Positions 19,388 to 31,239 are shown, counted from the first letter of the stretch. The stretch: 64,000 bases of DNA from Pseudomonadales bacterium (GCA_041395665.1 JAWLAB010000002.1:62001-126000), one strand, 5' to 3'. A program made the numbers and translations. The notes: generated from the sequence alone by a model not told the origin.

Positions 19388-20413
19388 TCAAATAGCGGGG
19401 AGTGATTCCAGCGACCAACGCGGAAATGCACTGATGGTTAACGGCTCCGATTGCCCTGCCAGCAAACGCTGACAACCGGCGAACGCAATCATCGCACCGT
19501 TATCGGTACAAAAAGCCGGACGCGGATAAAACACTTCAGCTTTGCCCAACAAGGCCTGCTGCAATTTTTCACGCAGACGGCGATTGGCACTCACACCGCC
19601 GGCAATCACTAAACGCGGCATACCAGTCTGCTCGATGGCGCGGCGACATTTAATCACCAGCGTATCCACCACCGCCTCCTGAAACGCCCACGCAATATCA
19701 GCAGCGGTTTGCGCATCCGGCAAACCATTTTCCTGTGCATGCTGACGAATGGTGGTAAGCGCAAAAGTTTTTAAGCCGCTGAAACTGAAATCCAATCCAG
19801 GGCGATCGGTCATCGGGCGCGGAAATACAAAACGATCCGGTTGGCCGCGTTCCGCCAACTTGCTGATCTGCGGGCCACCGGGGTAATCCAAATCCAATAA
19901 TTTGGCGGTTTTATCGAAAGCTTCACCAGCGGCATCATCCAGCGATTCGCCCAACAACTGGTACTGGCCGATACCCCGCACAGCCACCAACTGCGTGTGA
20001 CCACCAGAAACCAACAGCGCGACAAAAGGAAAAGCCGGTGCCGGTGTTTCCAACATCGGCGCCAGCAAATGCCCTTCCATGTGATGCACACCCACGGCTG
20101 GCACACCCCAAGCCCACGCCAGCGTGCGCCCAAAAGTGGCACCAACTAACAGCGCGCCCAGCAAGCCAGGGCCTGCGGTGTAGGCAATACCATGGATATC
20201 CTGCTTGGTGCAATTTGCCTTCGCCAACACTTCTTCCACCATGGGCTGCAACTTGCGCACATGGTCACGCGAGGCGAGTTCCGGCACGACGCCGCCGTAT
20301 TCATTGTGGATGGCGATTTGGCTGTGCAGAGCTTCCGCGAGCAAGCCCTGCTCGCTGTCGTAAACAGCAACGCCGGTCTCATCACAAGAAGTTTCTATGC
20401 CCAGCACACGCAT
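19388..20413 (-). CDS. tsaD: tRNA threonylcarbamoyladenosine transferase subunit TsaD
   Basis: Transfers the threonylcarbamoyl group to A37 of ANN-decoding tRNAs. The 341 residues start with [19 protein letters not shown]. The metal-binding HMEGHLLAP, the nucleotide-binding [29 protein letters not shown] and the late [11 protein letters not shown] motifs are all intact. It is divergent from rpsF across 199 bases. Confidence 0.97.
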   Translation of the reverse strand: MRVLGIETSCDETGVAVYDSEQGLLAEALHSQIAIHNEYGGVVPELASRDHVRKLQPMVEEVLAKANCTKQDIHGIAYTAGPGLLGALLVGATFGRTLAWAWGVPAVGVHHMEGHLLAPMLETPAPAFPFVALLVSGGHTQLVAVRGIGQYQLLGESLDDAAGEAFDKTAKLLDLDYPGGPQISKLAERGQPDRFVFPRPMTDRPGLDFSFSGLKTFALTTIRQHAQENGLPDAQTAADIAWAFQEAVVDTLVIKCRRAIEQTGMPRLVIAGGVSANRRLREKLQQALLGKAEVFYPRPAFCTDNGAMIAFAGCQRLLAGQSEPLTISAFPRWSLESLPAI

Positions 20414-20493
20414 GCAAAATCACCGCCGAAAACTGCACTCGAAATTAGTGCGGCATGATAGTCCTTCGCCCTCGCGGCGGTCTATCGGCGCGG

Positions 20494-20522
20494 TTGTAAT
20501 GCGCCATGCCTTCCCCTAGAAT
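20494..20522 (+). promoter_or_regulatory. Candidate sigma-70 promoter for rpsF-rpsR-rplI
   Basis: TTGTAA and TAGAAT separated by 17 bases lie 90 bases before rpsF, the right place for the ribosomal-protein operon. The leader after it contains a small hairpin (CCAGC/GCTGG, near 20575) before the GGAG ribosome site. This is a sequence match only. Confidence 0.5.
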
Positions 20523-20612
20523 TGCCGCCCCGTTTGCTAGGCGCTGTTTGCCAACAACGGTTCCCTTGCTCCACCAGCCTCGCTGGGGGGCTTAATCCAC
20601 AAGGAGTCATCC

Positions 20613-21032
20613 ATGAGACATTACGAAGTCGTATTTCTGGTTCATCCAGATCAATCCGAACAAGTCCCCGGCATGGTCGATCGCTACAAAAGCGCTATCG
20701 AAGCCACCGGCGGCAAAATCCATCGCTTAGAAGACTGGGGTCGCCGTCAACTGGCTTACCCGATCGACGACATTCATAAAGCGCATTACATCCTGATGAA
20801 CATCGAGTGTGGCCAAGCAGCACTGGATGAACTGACCACCAACTTCCGCTACAACGATGCTGTGTTGCGCAACATGGTGATGCGCCGTGACGAAGCTGTG
20901 CTCGACGAATCGTTGATCATGAAAGCTGAAAACGAAGATCGCCGCCGCAAGGCTGAACAGCCTGCCCGCGCTCCACGCGCTGAAGCAGCACAAGATGACG
21001 ACGCCGCTGACGACAGCGACGACGCTGAATAA
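20613..21032 (+). CDS. rpsF: 30S ribosomal protein S6
   Basis: Binds 16S rRNA with S18. The 139 residues begin [19 protein letters not shown] and include [14 protein letters not shown] and [12 protein letters not shown]. The Glu/Asp-rich C-terminal tail ([15 protein letters not shown]) resembles the region modified by RimK in relatives. AAGGAG precedes the start. It is the first gene of rpsF-rpsR-rplI. Confidence 0.97.
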   Translation: MRHYEVVFLVHPDQSEQVPGMVDRYKSAIEATGGKIHRLEDWGRRQLAYPIDDIHKAHYILMNIECGQAALDELTTNFRYNDAVLRNMVMRRDEAVLDESLIMKAENEDRRRKAEQPARAPRAEAAQDDDAADDSDDAE

Positions 21033-21046
21033 GGGAGAAACAGACT

Positions 21047-21286
21047 ATGTCACGCCAACAACAGCAATTTCGTCGCCGCAAGTTCTGCCGCTTCACCGCT
21101 GAGAAGACCGTAGAGATCGATTACAAAGATCTCGATGTGCTCAAAGCGTACATCACCGAAACCGGCAAAATCGTTCCTAGCCGCATCACCGGTACTAGCG
21201 CCAAATATCAGCGCCAGTTGGCCACAGCCATCAAGCGCGCACGCTACTTGGCTCTGCTGCCTTACACCGATCAACATTTCAGATAA
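21047..21286 (+). CDS. rpsR: 30S ribosomal protein S18
   Basis: Small basic ribosomal protein that forms a heterodimer with S6. The 79 residues ([40 protein letters not shown]) fit the family along their full length. It lies 14 bases after rpsF. Confidence 0.97.
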   Translation: MSRQQQQFRRRKFCRFTAEKTVEIDYKDLDVLKAYITETGKIVPSRITGTSAKYQRQLATAIKRARYLALLPYTDQHFR

Positions 21287-21298
21287 GGAGACACACAC

Positions 21299-21745
21299 AT
21301 GCAAGTTATTCTGCTGGATAAAGTGGGTCGCCTCGGTGGCGTAGGCACTCAAGTCAATGTGAAGCCTGGCTTCGCGCGCAACTTTCTGTTCCCGTTTGGC
21401 AAAGCGATTCCGGCCACAGCGAGCAACATCGCTGATTTCGCCACCCGTCGCGCTGAATTGGAAGCTGCTGCCGCTGCCAAACTCGCTGAAGCACAAAAAC
21501 GCGCTGAAGTATTGGCGACAGTGAGCATCACCATCGCCGCTAACGCGGGTGATGAAGGCAAGCTGTTCGGCTCTATCGGTACGCGCGATGTTGCGGAAGC
21601 GTTGACCAAAGCCGGTCACGCGACAGGCAAAAACGAAGTGCGTATGCCTAACGGTCCTCTGCGTGAAGTGGGTGAGTTTGAAATCGACATCCAACTGCAC
21701 AGCGATGTGATGCAAGCCGTGAAGGTTGTTGTTATTGCTGAGTGA
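21299..21745 (+). CDS. rplI: 50S ribosomal protein L9
   Basis: Elongated protein of the L1-stalk base. The 148 residues start with [20 protein letters not shown] and [13 protein letters not shown], then a long central helix ([20 protein letters not shown]) and a C-terminal rRNA-binding domain ([19 protein letters not shown]). Length is normal, and a terminator follows. Confidence 0.97.
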   Translation: MQVILLDKVGRLGGVGTQVNVKPGFARNFLFPFGKAIPATASNIADFATRRAELEAAAAAKLAEAQKRAEVLATVSITIAANAGDEGKLFGSIGTRDVAEALTKAGHATGKNEVRMPNGPLREVGEFEIDIQLHSDVMQAVKVVVIAE

Positions 21746-21769
21746 TTGGCAACGGCAATTTAGGGTATA

Positions 21770-21803
21770 AAGACAGGCACTCTCGGGTGCCTGTCTTGTT
21801 TTT
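21770..21803 (+). terminator. Rho-independent terminator after rplI
   Basis: An 11-bp stem (AAGACAGGCAC and complement) with a 6-base loop, followed by GTTTTT. It ends the rpsF operon 33 bases before dnaB, so dnaB needs its own promoter or read-through. Confidence 0.9.
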
Positions 21804-21835
21804 GGGACTGCGCTTTTTCAGGGAAACCACACCGC

Positions 21836-23239
21836 ATGACCACCAGTTTCGACACAGCCATCACCGGCAGTGACAGCACCGCTGACAGCGCACTGCTGCG
21901 CACACCGCCGCACTCGCTAGAAGCCGAACAAGCCGTGATTGGCGGCCTGCTGATCGATCACCAAAGTTTTGATCAAGTGCTAGAAGTGCTGCAAGCGCGC
22001 GACTTCTACAACCCAGACAACCGCCTGATTTTCACCACCATGATGCGGCTGTCGGAAAACAGCAAGCCGCTGGACATCGTCACCGTTTCCGAGCTGTTAG
22101 ATCAAAGCGGCGAACTCAGCAAAGTCGGCGGCATTGCGCATCTCGCTGAACTCGCACGACACACCCCAGGCACAGCCAACCTGCTGACTTACGCCAATGT
22201 CGTGCGCGAACGCTCCGTGTTGCGCCAACTCATTCGCACCGCGCACACTATCGCCGATCGCGGCTATACACCGGATGGTCGCGACAGCGGCGACATCTTG
22301 GCGGAAGCGGAAAAAAGTATCGCAGACCTTGCTGAGCAACGCCCCAATGAAGGTGGCTTCACCACAGCAAATGTATTGCTGTCAGATGCACTACAACGCA
22401 TCAGTGAGTTGTCTCAATCTGACAGCGCGATCACCGGTCTAGATACAGGCTTTTACAAACTGAACGAAATGACAGCTGGACTGCAACCCGCAGACCTCAT
22501 CATTCTTGCTGCGCGCCCCTCAATGGGCAAAACAGCATTGGCTGTAAATCTCGCTGAAAATATTTTGTTGCGTCAAGAAAAGCCCGTGCTGATTTTTAGC
22601 TTGGAAATGCCAGCACGCTCTATCATTTTCCGTATGTTGTCCTCTGTCGGGCGCATCAACCAAGGACACATGCTCAACGGAAAATTAGAACTAGACGAGT
22701 GGGAGAAGCTATCTGCCGCCATGGTCAAAATACAAGATCGCCCATTGTTTATTGATGACACGCCAGCTATTTCTCCCGCAGAAATGCGCGCACGAATTCG
22801 CAAACTAGAGCGCGATCACGGCCAGATTGGCTTGGTCGTTGTGGATTATTTGCAATTGATGCGCGCACCCAGCGCTTCTGAAGGCAGAACAGCGGAAGTC
22901 TCGGAAATTTCGCGCTCACTGAAAGCAATCGCCAAAGAATTTAATTGCCCGTTGATCGCACTCTCACAGCTCAACCGCGCCGTAGAAAGCCGCCCCAACA
23001 AACGACCCACCAATGCCGACTTGCGTGATTCCGGCGCCATCGAACAGGATGCGGATCTCATCATGTTTATTTATCGCGACGAAAAATATAACCCAGAGTC
23101 GCCGGACAAAGGCACAGCAGAAATCATTATCGGCAAACACCGCAATGGCCCCATCGGCGATTTCAAGCTCGCGTTTCAAGATCGCTTCACGCGTTTTGAT
23201 AACTTAGCCAGCTCATCCGATTCTGCTAACAAATACTGA
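21836..23239 (+). CDS. dnaB: Replicative DNA helicase DnaB
   Basis: Hexameric 5'-3' helicase of the replication fork. The 467 residues comprise the N-terminal domain (PPHSLEAEQAVIGGLLIDHQ) and the RecA-like C-terminal domain: Walker A ARPSMGKTALA near residue 222, Walker B VVDYLQLM, and H4 DLRDSGAIEQDADLIMFIYR. No intein interrupts the motifs. It follows rplI, as in many Proteobacteria. Confidence 0.97.
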   Translation: MTTSFDTAITGSDSTADSALLRTPPHSLEAEQAVIGGLLIDHQSFDQVLEVLQARDFYNPDNRLIFTTMMRLSENSKPLDIVTVSELLDQSGELSKVGGIAHLAELARHTPGTANLLTYANVVRERSVLRQLIRTAHTIADRGYTPDGRDSGDILAEAEKSIADLAEQRPNEGGFTTANVLLSDALQRISELSQSDSAITGLDTGFYKLNEMTAGLQPADLIILAARPSMGKTALAVNLAENILLRQEKPVLIFSLEMPARSIIFRMLSSVGRINQGHMLNGKLELDEWEKLSAAMVKIQDRPLFIDDTPAISPAEMRARIRKLERDHGQIGLVVVDYLQLMRAPSASEGRTAEVSEISRSLKAIAKEFNCPLIALSQLNRAVESRPNKRPTNADLRDSGAIEQDADLIMFIYRDEKYNPESPDKGTAEIIIGKHRNGPIGDFKLAFQDRFTRFDNLASSSDSANKY

Positions 23240-23284
23240 TTACCGTAAATTTTAATTTTTATTTTCACTTTAGAGGTATTTTTT

Positions 23285-24298
23285 ATGAAACTTGGTTTAC
23301 ATCTCGGTTACTGGAACCGCAACCCTTACCCTGGCATTGAAATTGCGAAAGAAGCAGAAAATCTTGGCTACGATTCCATTTGGACAGCAGAAGCTTACGG
23401 TTCTGATTGCGTTTCACCGCTGGCTTGGCTCGGCTCACACACCAGTAAAATCAAACTCGGCACTTCGGTGATGCAAATTTCTGCACGCACGCCCACTTGC
23501 GCTGCGATGACGGCATTGACGATGGATCATTTGTCCAACGGCCGCTTTCAATTGGGCATCGGCGTTTCCGGCCCACAAGTGGTGGAAGGTTGGTACGGGC
23601 AAGGTTTCAAAAAACCTTTGGAACGCACCAAAGAATGGATGAATATTTTTCGCCAAGTGATCAAGCGCGAACAGCCGCTACAATTTCAAGGCAACCAATA
23701 TCAACTACCTTTCCAAGGCGCAAACTCACTGGGCTTGGGCAAACCGCTGAAATCCATCACGCATCCACTGCGCCCACATATCCCTGTTTTTATGGGTGCG
23801 GAAGGCCCTAAAAATATTGAGCTCGCCACACAAATTGCTGACGGTTGGTTTCCTATTTTTGTGTCGCCGTATCGCATGAACATTTTTGACGAATCGTTGA
23901 AAAACAAACCCGACAATTTTGAAATTGCGGCGATGGTGCAAGTGAATGTCAACGACAACCTCAAAGACGCGCTGTTCCCCACCAAGATGATGTTGGCACT
24001 GTATGTCGGCGGCATGGGCGCGAAAGATGAAAACTTCCACAAAAATTTGATGGAACGCATGGGTTTTGATGTACAGGAAGTGCAAGACAAATATCTCGCT
24101 GGCGATCACATGGGCGCGTTTGAAGCGGTGCCCGATGCATTAGCGGATGAAATTTCTCTCTCGGGCTCCATCGATCGCATCAAAGAACGCATTACCGATT
24201 GGAAAAAATCACAAGTCACTACCATCATGATCAGCCGCACCGACGATCCAAATGCCGATGTCAGCCGCATTCGTCAATTTGCGGAAATGGTGTTGTAA
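23285..24298 (+). CDS. LLM-class (F420-dependent-type) oxidoreductase
   Basis: A 337-residue luciferase-like monooxygenase-fold protein. The N-terminus MKLGLHLGYWNRNPYPGIEI, SIWTAEAYGSDCVSPLAWLG, LGTSVMQISARTP and LGIGVSGPQVVEGWYG match the F420-dependent subgroup typical of actinobacteria (Rv3520c type). Cofactor choice (F420 or FMN) cannot be proven from sequence. It is followed 31 bases later by an SDR gene on the same strand, so the pair may act in one oxidation/reduction route. No F420 biosynthesis gene is in the window. Confidence 0.85.
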   Translation: MKLGLHLGYWNRNPYPGIEIAKEAENLGYDSIWTAEAYGSDCVSPLAWLGSHTSKIKLGTSVMQISARTPTCAAMTALTMDHLSNGRFQLGIGVSGPQVVEGWYGQGFKKPLERTKEWMNIFRQVIKREQPLQFQGNQYQLPFQGANSLGLGKPLKSITHPLRPHIPVFMGAEGPKNIELATQIADGWFPIFVSPYRMNIFDESLKNKPDNFEIAAMVQVNVNDNLKDALFPTKMMLALYVGGMGAKDENFHKNLMERMGFDVQEVQDKYLAGDHMGAFEAVPDALADEISLSGSIDRIKERITDWKKSQVTTIMISRTDDPNADVSRIRQFAEMVL

Positions 24299-24329
24299 CG
24301 CAAAATAATCCTGTAACGAGGAGTACGCC

Positions 24330-25091
24330 ATGCTCGCTGAACAGTTCTCACTGAAAGGAAAAGTCGCCATCGTCACCGGTGGCGGCAAAGGCATCGGCAA
24401 AGCCATCGGCCTTGCCTTTGCTGAAGCGGGCGCAACGGTGGTTTTTGCTGCGCGCACACAAGCGGATTTAGATGCAGTGGTCACGCAAGCCAAAACTTTT
24501 GGTGGCAATGCACTCGGCGTGCAGTGTGATGTTTTGGTTGATGCACAACTGCAGCAATTGGTTATCACCACAGTAGAGCATTTCAAGCGCATTGATATTT
24601 TGGTGAACAATGCCGGCGGCACAATGCCAAAACCAATGGGAAAAATCAGCGCAGAATCTTTTCGCCGCGCTTTGGATTTCAATCTCACCAGCGCATTTTT
24701 ATTATCGCAATACGCACTGCCGCATTTGCGCGCCAGTCGCGGCAATATCATCAACATTGCCTCGGCTGCCGGTCGTTTAGTGCAGCCATTATTTACTTCC
24801 TACGGCACAGTCAAAGCAGGCTTAATTCATTTAACCAAAATGATGGCAGCAGAATTAGCACCTGATGTGCGCGTCAATGTCATCAGCCCCGGCTCCATCA
24901 TGACGGAAGCGTTGGAAGCGTTTATTGATACCGATAACCGCGAAAAAATGCGCAAACTGACACCCATGCAAGTCCTCGGCAAACCGCAAGATATCGCCAT
25001 GGCTGCGCTGTATCTCGCCTCACCCGCTGCCCGTTGGGTGACGGGAAAAGATCTGCAAGTGGATGGCGGAACAGAAAATACCAATCTATAA
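24330..25091 (+). CDS. Short-chain dehydrogenase/reductase
   Basis: A 253-residue classical SDR. The nucleotide-binding motif TGGGKGIG is near residue 17, NNAGG follows, and the catalytic tetrad is represented by the N of LDFNLTSAF, S in NIASAAG, and the YxxxK of SYGTVKAG. VNVISPGSIMTE and VDGGTENTNL complete the pattern, giving a 3-oxoacyl reductase or hydroxysteroid dehydrogenase-like enzyme of unknown substrate. A GAGGAG lies before the ATG. It pairs with the upstream LLM gene. Confidence 0.88.
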   Translation: MLAEQFSLKGKVAIVTGGGKGIGKAIGLAFAEAGATVVFAARTQADLDAVVTQAKTFGGNALGVQCDVLVDAQLQQLVITTVEHFKRIDILVNNAGGTMPKPMGKISAESFRRALDFNLTSAFLLSQYALPHLRASRGNIINIASAAGRLVQPLFTSYGTVKAGLIHLTKMMAAELAPDVRVNVISPGSIMTEALEAFIDTDNREKMRKLTPMQVLGKPQDIAMAALYLASPAARWVTGKDLQVDGGTENTNL

Positions 25092-25112
25092 AAAATATAA
25101 CTCTTTTAAGAT

Positions 25113-26505
25113 ATGCAGCAACTAAAAAAACTATCGACACTGATTCTGTGTTGTCTTGCGTTTATCAGCTTATTACTTTCTATTGCTCACTGCACAAACA
25201 AGCTTTCTTACATAGCTGCAATGGAAAAAACATCTGGAACGCCACAGTTTTATACAGACTTCAATTTTTATGTTGATGCGGCAAAACAATATCAGGAAAC
25301 GAAACAGCTATATAAGCGTCCAGCACAAGGCGAAACCTTTGCCTCAACCTATTACCCAATGGCACCTGTGTTCAAATTCCCACCCGCCTTCCAGCTTCAA
25401 ATACTACCTTTTGTAAATCACTGGACACCAGAAACACTACGCCCACTCAGAACCTCCATGATTATTAGCTACTTAGCCGCATGCCTAATACTAATAACTT
25501 CAATCTGCTTGACCATGAACAAGCACCAGCAGCCCATCACAAATATTTTTTTAGTATTTACATTGTCGAGCGTCATAGCCACATCCAACCCCGCTTTTTG
25601 GGACTGCATACTCAATGCCAACTACGAAATTCCAATTTTTGTTTTCTTAACACCAGTTTTTTTCTTTACGAAAGCACCCAAGGCTATCAGCGACAACCAT
25701 AGGATATTTAGCTGCAACAAAAATATATCCAGCTTTTATGGCCGCACTATTGCTGCGAACACCTACAATAAAGAAAACAATCCCAACTTTTCTGCTGTCG
25801 ACCCTTTTATTTTCATTGATAGCCCTAGCACTCTTCGGTATCGATGAAAATATTTTCTACGCCAAAAATATTTTTACGCTTCTCTTCCAAGAAAAAGTTG
25901 CTCCCGTTCAATTTAGTCTCAGTTTTGGTAGTGAATTATTTAGACTGACTCAAAATCTAAACTTTGCGCAAATTGCATTTCAGTTTTACCGATTCATACT
26001 GTTAGGCATCAGCCTGCTGATCACGATTAAATATCGCTCCGCTTCGCATGATATTAGTTTTTTTGCTCTCTTTATAACGCTGATGCTAATTTGCATTCCA
26101 AACTACTGGCTAAGTTATCTCATCATGCTTTTTCCAGCCTTCTGTATTGCCATTTATCGGGTTATTGCACGGCCAACCAGTCTAGGTGTAAGCGCCCTGC
26201 TTTTATGTGCAGGTGCAATACTTATAGAAAGCCAAAGTTGGCTACATATATATGCACCCACATGGTTTAAAGACATCAATCAACTTGATGAAACAGGAAA
26301 CAAAATCCTCACCGCAATACAACAAGATAAAACCACCAAAGCTTCTCTTATATTTCTGCAGCACTATCCGCTAACTGCAGCACTTTATTTTTTCGAGCAG
26401 ATTAAATTTGTTATTCCTGCCATGTTATGGGCTTTTGTAGCTAGAGAAATTACATCACCAGCATATCGCGTAGCTCAACCTACCTCATCAAATCCTGAAC
26501 GATAA
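25113..26505 (+). pseudogene. GT87/DUF2029-like polytopic membrane glycosyltransferase, frameshifted
   Basis: Two frames together make one multi-spanning protein of about 460 residues. The first part (25113 on; TM near residues 10-25, a luminal loop with DFNFYVDAAKQY, then more TM helices) runs to FVFLTPVF. The second frame continues with RLSATTIGYLAATKIYPAF and at least six hydrophobic segments to 26505. The break coincides with a T7 run at 25657-25663; removing one T restores one frame. The region is visibly more AT-rich than its neighbours, suggesting transfer. Family members are polyprenol-phosphate-mannose-type transferases. The 3' end overlaps msbA by 31 bases, convergently. Confidence 0.65.
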
Positions 26506-28235
26506 AGTCGCGCGTAGTATCCATCCTGTGCCAACAATTCAGCGTGGGTGCCGCGTTCCAAAATATTGCCATGATCCATGACCAAAATTAAATCGGCGTT
26601 TTCAATGGTGGATAAACGATGCGCGACAACCAAAGTGGTTCGATTTTCCATCACGCGTTCTAACGCCTGCTGAATTTTTGCTTCCGATTCATTATCCAGC
26701 GCCGAAGTTGCTTCATCCAAAATTAACACTGGCGCATCTTTTAACAATGCACGCGCAATCGCTAAACGCTGGCGCTGACCGCCCGATAACTGCAAACCAT
26801 TTTCACCAATTTCTGTATCCAAGCCGTGCGGTAATTTCTCGATGAACTCCATCGCATTCGCCGCTTGTGCAGCTGCGAGAATTTTTTCACGCGGCATACC
26901 CGCCAAATCGCCGTAAGCGATATTGTTAGCCACCGTATCGTTAAACAACACCACATGCTGCGTAACGGAAGCGATTTGCTGACGCAAGCTTGCCAAGGTG
27001 TACTGTTTAATCGGCACACCGTCCAACAAAATTTCGCCCTGTTCGTAATCATAAAAGCGCGGTAGCAAACTCGCTAAAGTAGATTTGCCGCTACCGGAAC
27101 GACCTACCAGTGCTGCCGTTTTCCCCGCAGGAATAGTGACTTGGATATTTTTCAACGCCAAATCTTGCGCACCTTGATAAGAAAAACTTAAACCACGAAT
27201 CTCGATATCGCCCTTTGCACGCGAACATAAAACAGTACCTTCATCGTGCTCTGCCTGCATATCCAAAATTTCAAAAATTTTCTGTGCACCGGCAATACCT
27301 TTTTGAATCGCGCCATTGGTGCCACTCAATTGGCGAATGGGTTTTGGCAGCATCGCCACTGCCGTGAGGTAGGCCACCAAATCCGCCGTACTATATTTCT
27401 CCAACATGGCAGGGCTTAGAATCATGTAAAGAATTCCTGCAATCGCCAGCGAAACAATTAGCTGCATCACGGGTGTATTTAATGCTGCCACTTTTTGCAT
27501 TTTCATATACAGCAAAAAATTGCGATGCGTAGCATCAGCAAAGCGATTTTTTTCATAAGTTTCACCGCCAAAGCTACGCATGACTCTATACCCATGAATC
27601 ATTTCACCCGCCACTTGTAAAGTATCACCGGCGACATCCTGCATTTTGTGACTGATTTTATGGAAACGACCTCCCACATAACGCACCAGTAAACCGATGA
27701 TCGGTGCGATAACCACGAATGCCAGAGACAGCATCCAATTTTGATAAAAAATATAACCAATCATGCCGATCACTACTGTACCTTCACGAATCACAATAAT
27801 GATTGCGCTGGTGATTGCGCCGGTGACCATACCTACACTGCTAGTAATACGCGCAATACTTTGTCCGGCGGGTGTGGTATCAAAATAACTTGATGGCAGT
27901 ATGGTTAATTTATTAAAAATCTCTATCTGGATATTGCGCACAATCGCACCAGCAACTTGTGCCATAAAATAATTACCAATAAAGGATGCAACACCTTGTG
28001 CGGCAAAAATTCCCACAGCCATCAGTGGCAATTGCCAGCGATGCGACACATCTTTCACTTCAATCGCTTTCACCATTTGCTTTAACAATTCCGGCAACAA
28101 CGGCTGCAGCAATCCAAATGCAACAAAACCCACCATGCTGATAGCAAACAAACCCAAAACCGGTTTGGTGTAGCGCAATAAACGCCAATAGACCTGCATA
28201 TCGCTGTCTGGGCTGGCTGAAACAATTTTTTTCAT
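26475..28235 (-). CDS. msbA: Lipid A export ABC transporter MsbA
   Basis: Homodimeric inner-membrane flippase for lipid A-core. The 586-residue form from ATG 28235 matches the family length; an in-frame ATG at 28295 would add 20 unrelated residues. Six TM helices occupy the first ~330 residues. The ATPase domain has Walker A GRSGSGKST near residue 380, signature LSGGQRQRLAIARALL near 480, Walker B VLILDEATSALD and the switch His in VVAHRLSTI. It is divergent from thiE. Confidence 0.93.
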   Translation of the reverse strand: MKKIVSASPDSDMQVYWRLLRYTKPVLGLFAISMVGFVAFGLLQPLLPELLKQMVKAIEVKDVSHRWQLPLMAVGIFAAQGVASFIGNYFMAQVAGAIVRNIQIEIFNKLTILPSSYFDTTPAGQSIARITSSVGMVTGAITSAIIIVIREGTVVIGMIGYIFYQNWMLSLAFVVIAPIIGLLVRYVGGRFHKISHKMQDVAGDTLQVAGEMIHGYRVMRSFGGETYEKNRFADATHRNFLLYMKMQKVAALNTPVMQLIVSLAIAGILYMILSPAMLEKYSTADLVAYLTAVAMLPKPIRQLSGTNGAIQKGIAGAQKIFEILDMQAEHDEGTVLCSRAKGDIEIRGLSFSYQGAQDLALKNIQVTIPAGKTAALVGRSGSGKSTLASLLPRFYDYEQGEILLDGVPIKQYTLASLRQQIASVTQHVVLFNDTVANNIAYGDLAGMPREKILAAAQAANAMEFIEKLPHGLDTEIGENGLQLSGGQRQRLAIARALLKDAPVLILDEATSALDNESEAKIQQALERVMENRTTLVVAHRLSTIENADLILVMDHGNILERGTHAELLAQDGYYARLYRSGFDEVG

Positions 28236-28293
28236 GGGCGATAATGGCTCGTGATTCGAACGGCGATTATAGCCCGACAGGAAAAACATCATC

Positions 28294-28926
28294 ATGCTGC
28301 GCTATCACGGTCTCTACGCTATTACTGACGACACATTGGACGATCAATTATTTTTTGCTGTTGAAGCCGCGCTCTCTGGTGGCTGCCGCTGGGTGCAATA
28401 TCGCAGCAAGCGCAACGCCAAGCAGCGCGAACAAGATGCCAAGCAGCTATTGGTTCTTTGTCATCGCTATCAAGCAAGTCTGCTCATCAACGACGATGTT
28501 GCGCTGGCACAAACCGTCGGTGCTGACGGCGTGCATCTGGGGCAAGACGATCTACCCCTCACTGAAGCGCGGCGCGTGTTGGGCGATCAAGCCATCATTG
28601 GTATCACCTGCCACGATTCCTTGGCGCTAGCGCAGGCAGCAGAGCGAGACGGCGCGAACTATGTCGCCTTCGGACGATTTTTTCCTTCCAACACTAAACA
28701 ATCTGCACCGTCAGCCGATTTATCAATTTTGCGTGACGCAAAAACTCAGTTGCGTATTCCCGTGGTGGCGATAGGGGGTATTACGCTGGATAATGCGCCG
28801 ATGGTTTTACGCGAAGGCGCAGACATGCTCGCCGTTGTTGGCGATTTATTTTTCGCACCCGATATCGCAGCACAAGCGCGAGCTTACACCGCGCTGTTTA
28901 ATGAGCACACTTATGACGCATTCTGA
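28294..28926 (+). CDS. thiE: Thiamine-phosphate synthase
   Basis: Joins HMP-pyrophosphate and thiazole phosphate to thiamine monophosphate. The 210 residues include [42 protein letters not shown], and [10 protein letters not shown], all family motifs on a TIM barrel. No TPP riboswitch is recognisable in the short upstream space. The end overlaps the hemL start by 14 bases, so coupling is likely. Confidence 0.95.
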   Translation: MLRYHGLYAITDDTLDDQLFFAVEAALSGGCRWVQYRSKRNAKQREQDAKQLLVLCHRYQASLLINDDVALAQTVGADGVHLGQDDLPLTEARRVLGDQAIIGITCHDSLALAQAAERDGANYVAFGRFFPSNTKQSAPSADLSILRDAKTQLRIPVVAIGGITLDNAPMVLREGADMLAVVGDLFFAPDIAAQARAYTALFNEHTYDAF

Positions 28927-30199
28927 AGATTTATTTTCTCGCGCGGCGCGCAGTATTCCTGGCGGCGTGAATTCACCCGTGCGTGCTTTTCGCGCTGTCG
29001 GCGGCTCACCCGTTTTCATTAAACGCGCCAACGGTGCTTATTTGTGGGATGCAGACGGCAAACAATACATCGACTATGTGTTGAGCTGGGGGCCGATGAT
29101 TGCCGGTCACGCACACCCGCAAGTGTTAGCGGCGGTTGAGAAAAAAATGCGCGACGGATTAAGTTTCGGCGCGCCGACAGAAATTGAAATTGAACTCGCG
29201 GAAAAAATTTGTTCCATCATGCCCAACATGGACATGGTGCGCATGGTGAGCTCCGGCACCGAAGCCACCATGAGTGCAATTCGTTTAGCGCGCGGCTACA
29301 CCGGTCGCGACAAAATTATTAAATTTGAAGGCTGCTATCACGGCCACTCCGATTCGCTGCTCGTCAAAGCAGGCAGCGGCGCGCTTACGCTCGGCGTACC
29401 CAGCTCCCCCGGCGTTCCTGCAGCACTCGCTGATCACACACTGACGCTTACCTACAACGACATCAATGGCCTGCGCGATGCGTTTGCACAATACGGCGAA
29501 CAAATCGCTTGTGTGATTGTGGAACCCGTCGCGGGCAACATGAATTGCATTCCACCTGTCGCAGGATTTCTGGAAGAAATTCGCGCACAGTGCACGCAAT
29601 ACGGCAGCGTTTTTATCATCGACGAAGTGATGACTGGCTTTCGTTTAGGTTTGCAAGGCGCGCAGGGTTTTTACGGCATCGAAGCGGATCTCACTTGCTT
29701 GGGTAAAGTGATTGGCGGCGGCATGCCGGTCGGTGCTTTTGGCGGCAAGCGCGCCATCATGGAAAAAATTGCGCCACTCGGCCCTGTGTATCAAGCGGGC
29801 ACGCTGTCTGGCAATCCGGTAGCGATGGCAGCGGGATTGGCGACACTCGATATCATTTCGCAAGATAACTTTTACGCGCCACTGTTTGCAAAAACAGACG
29901 CACTGGTACGCGGCTTGCGTACCGCCGCTGAAAAAACAGGCATTCCGCTAACCAGCAATCATGTGGGCAGTATGTGGGGATTATTTTTCACAACAGAAAA
30001 AACCGTGAGCAATTATCAACAAGTAATGGCTTGCGACACACAACGCTTTAACCGTTTCTTTCACGGCATGTTGCAAGCAGGCGTTTATCTCGCGCCCGCC
30101 AGTTACGAAGCAGCATTCATGTCCAGCGCACACACCGATGCCGATATTGAAAAAACCATTCACGCGGCTGAAAAAGTGTTCGCCAACTTGAAGGGGTAA
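28913..30199 (+). CDS. hemL: Glutamate-1-semialdehyde 2,1-aminomutase
   Basis: PLP enzyme that makes 5-aminolevulinate in the C5 haem pathway. From ATG 28913 the product is 428 residues, the family length ([20 protein letters not shown]); an ATG at 28901 is also possible. [32 protein letters not shown] and the PLP-lysine motif [15 protein letters not shown] are present. It stands directly before hemB, so two successive haem steps are clustered. Confidence 0.96.
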   Translation: MTHSEDLFSRAARSIPGGVNSPVRAFRAVGGSPVFIKRANGAYLWDADGKQYIDYVLSWGPMIAGHAHPQVLAAVEKKMRDGLSFGAPTEIEIELAEKICSIMPNMDMVRMVSSGTEATMSAIRLARGYTGRDKIIKFEGCYHGHSDSLLVKAGSGALTLGVPSSPGVPAALADHTLTLTYNDINGLRDAFAQYGEQIACVIVEPVAGNMNCIPPVAGFLEEIRAQCTQYGSVFIIDEVMTGFRLGLQGAQGFYGIEADLTCLGKVIGGGMPVGAFGGKRAIMEKIAPLGPVYQAGTLSGNPVAMAAGLATLDIISQDNFYAPLFAKTDALVRGLRTAAEKTGIPLTSNHVGSMWGLFFTTEKTVSNYQQVMACDTQRFNRFFHGMLQAGVYLAPASYEAAFMSSAHTDADIEKTIHAAEKVFANLKG

Positions 30200-31213
<1,014 letters not shown>

Positions 31214-31239
31214 TTGCTGAATAAATAGCTACTAAATTA

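Noticed and set aside
20523..20612. S6:S18-binding autoregulatory leader before rpsF
   Set aside because: A small hairpin is present, but I could not match the conserved CCG-box pseudoknot elements by eye, so I did not call it.
21836..23239. Intein in DnaB
   Set aside because: Walker A, Walker B and H4 motifs are contiguous and the length is normal.
28236..28293. TPP riboswitch before thiE
   Set aside because: Only 58 bases separate msbA and thiE, too short for a THI-box, and its conserved motifs are absent.
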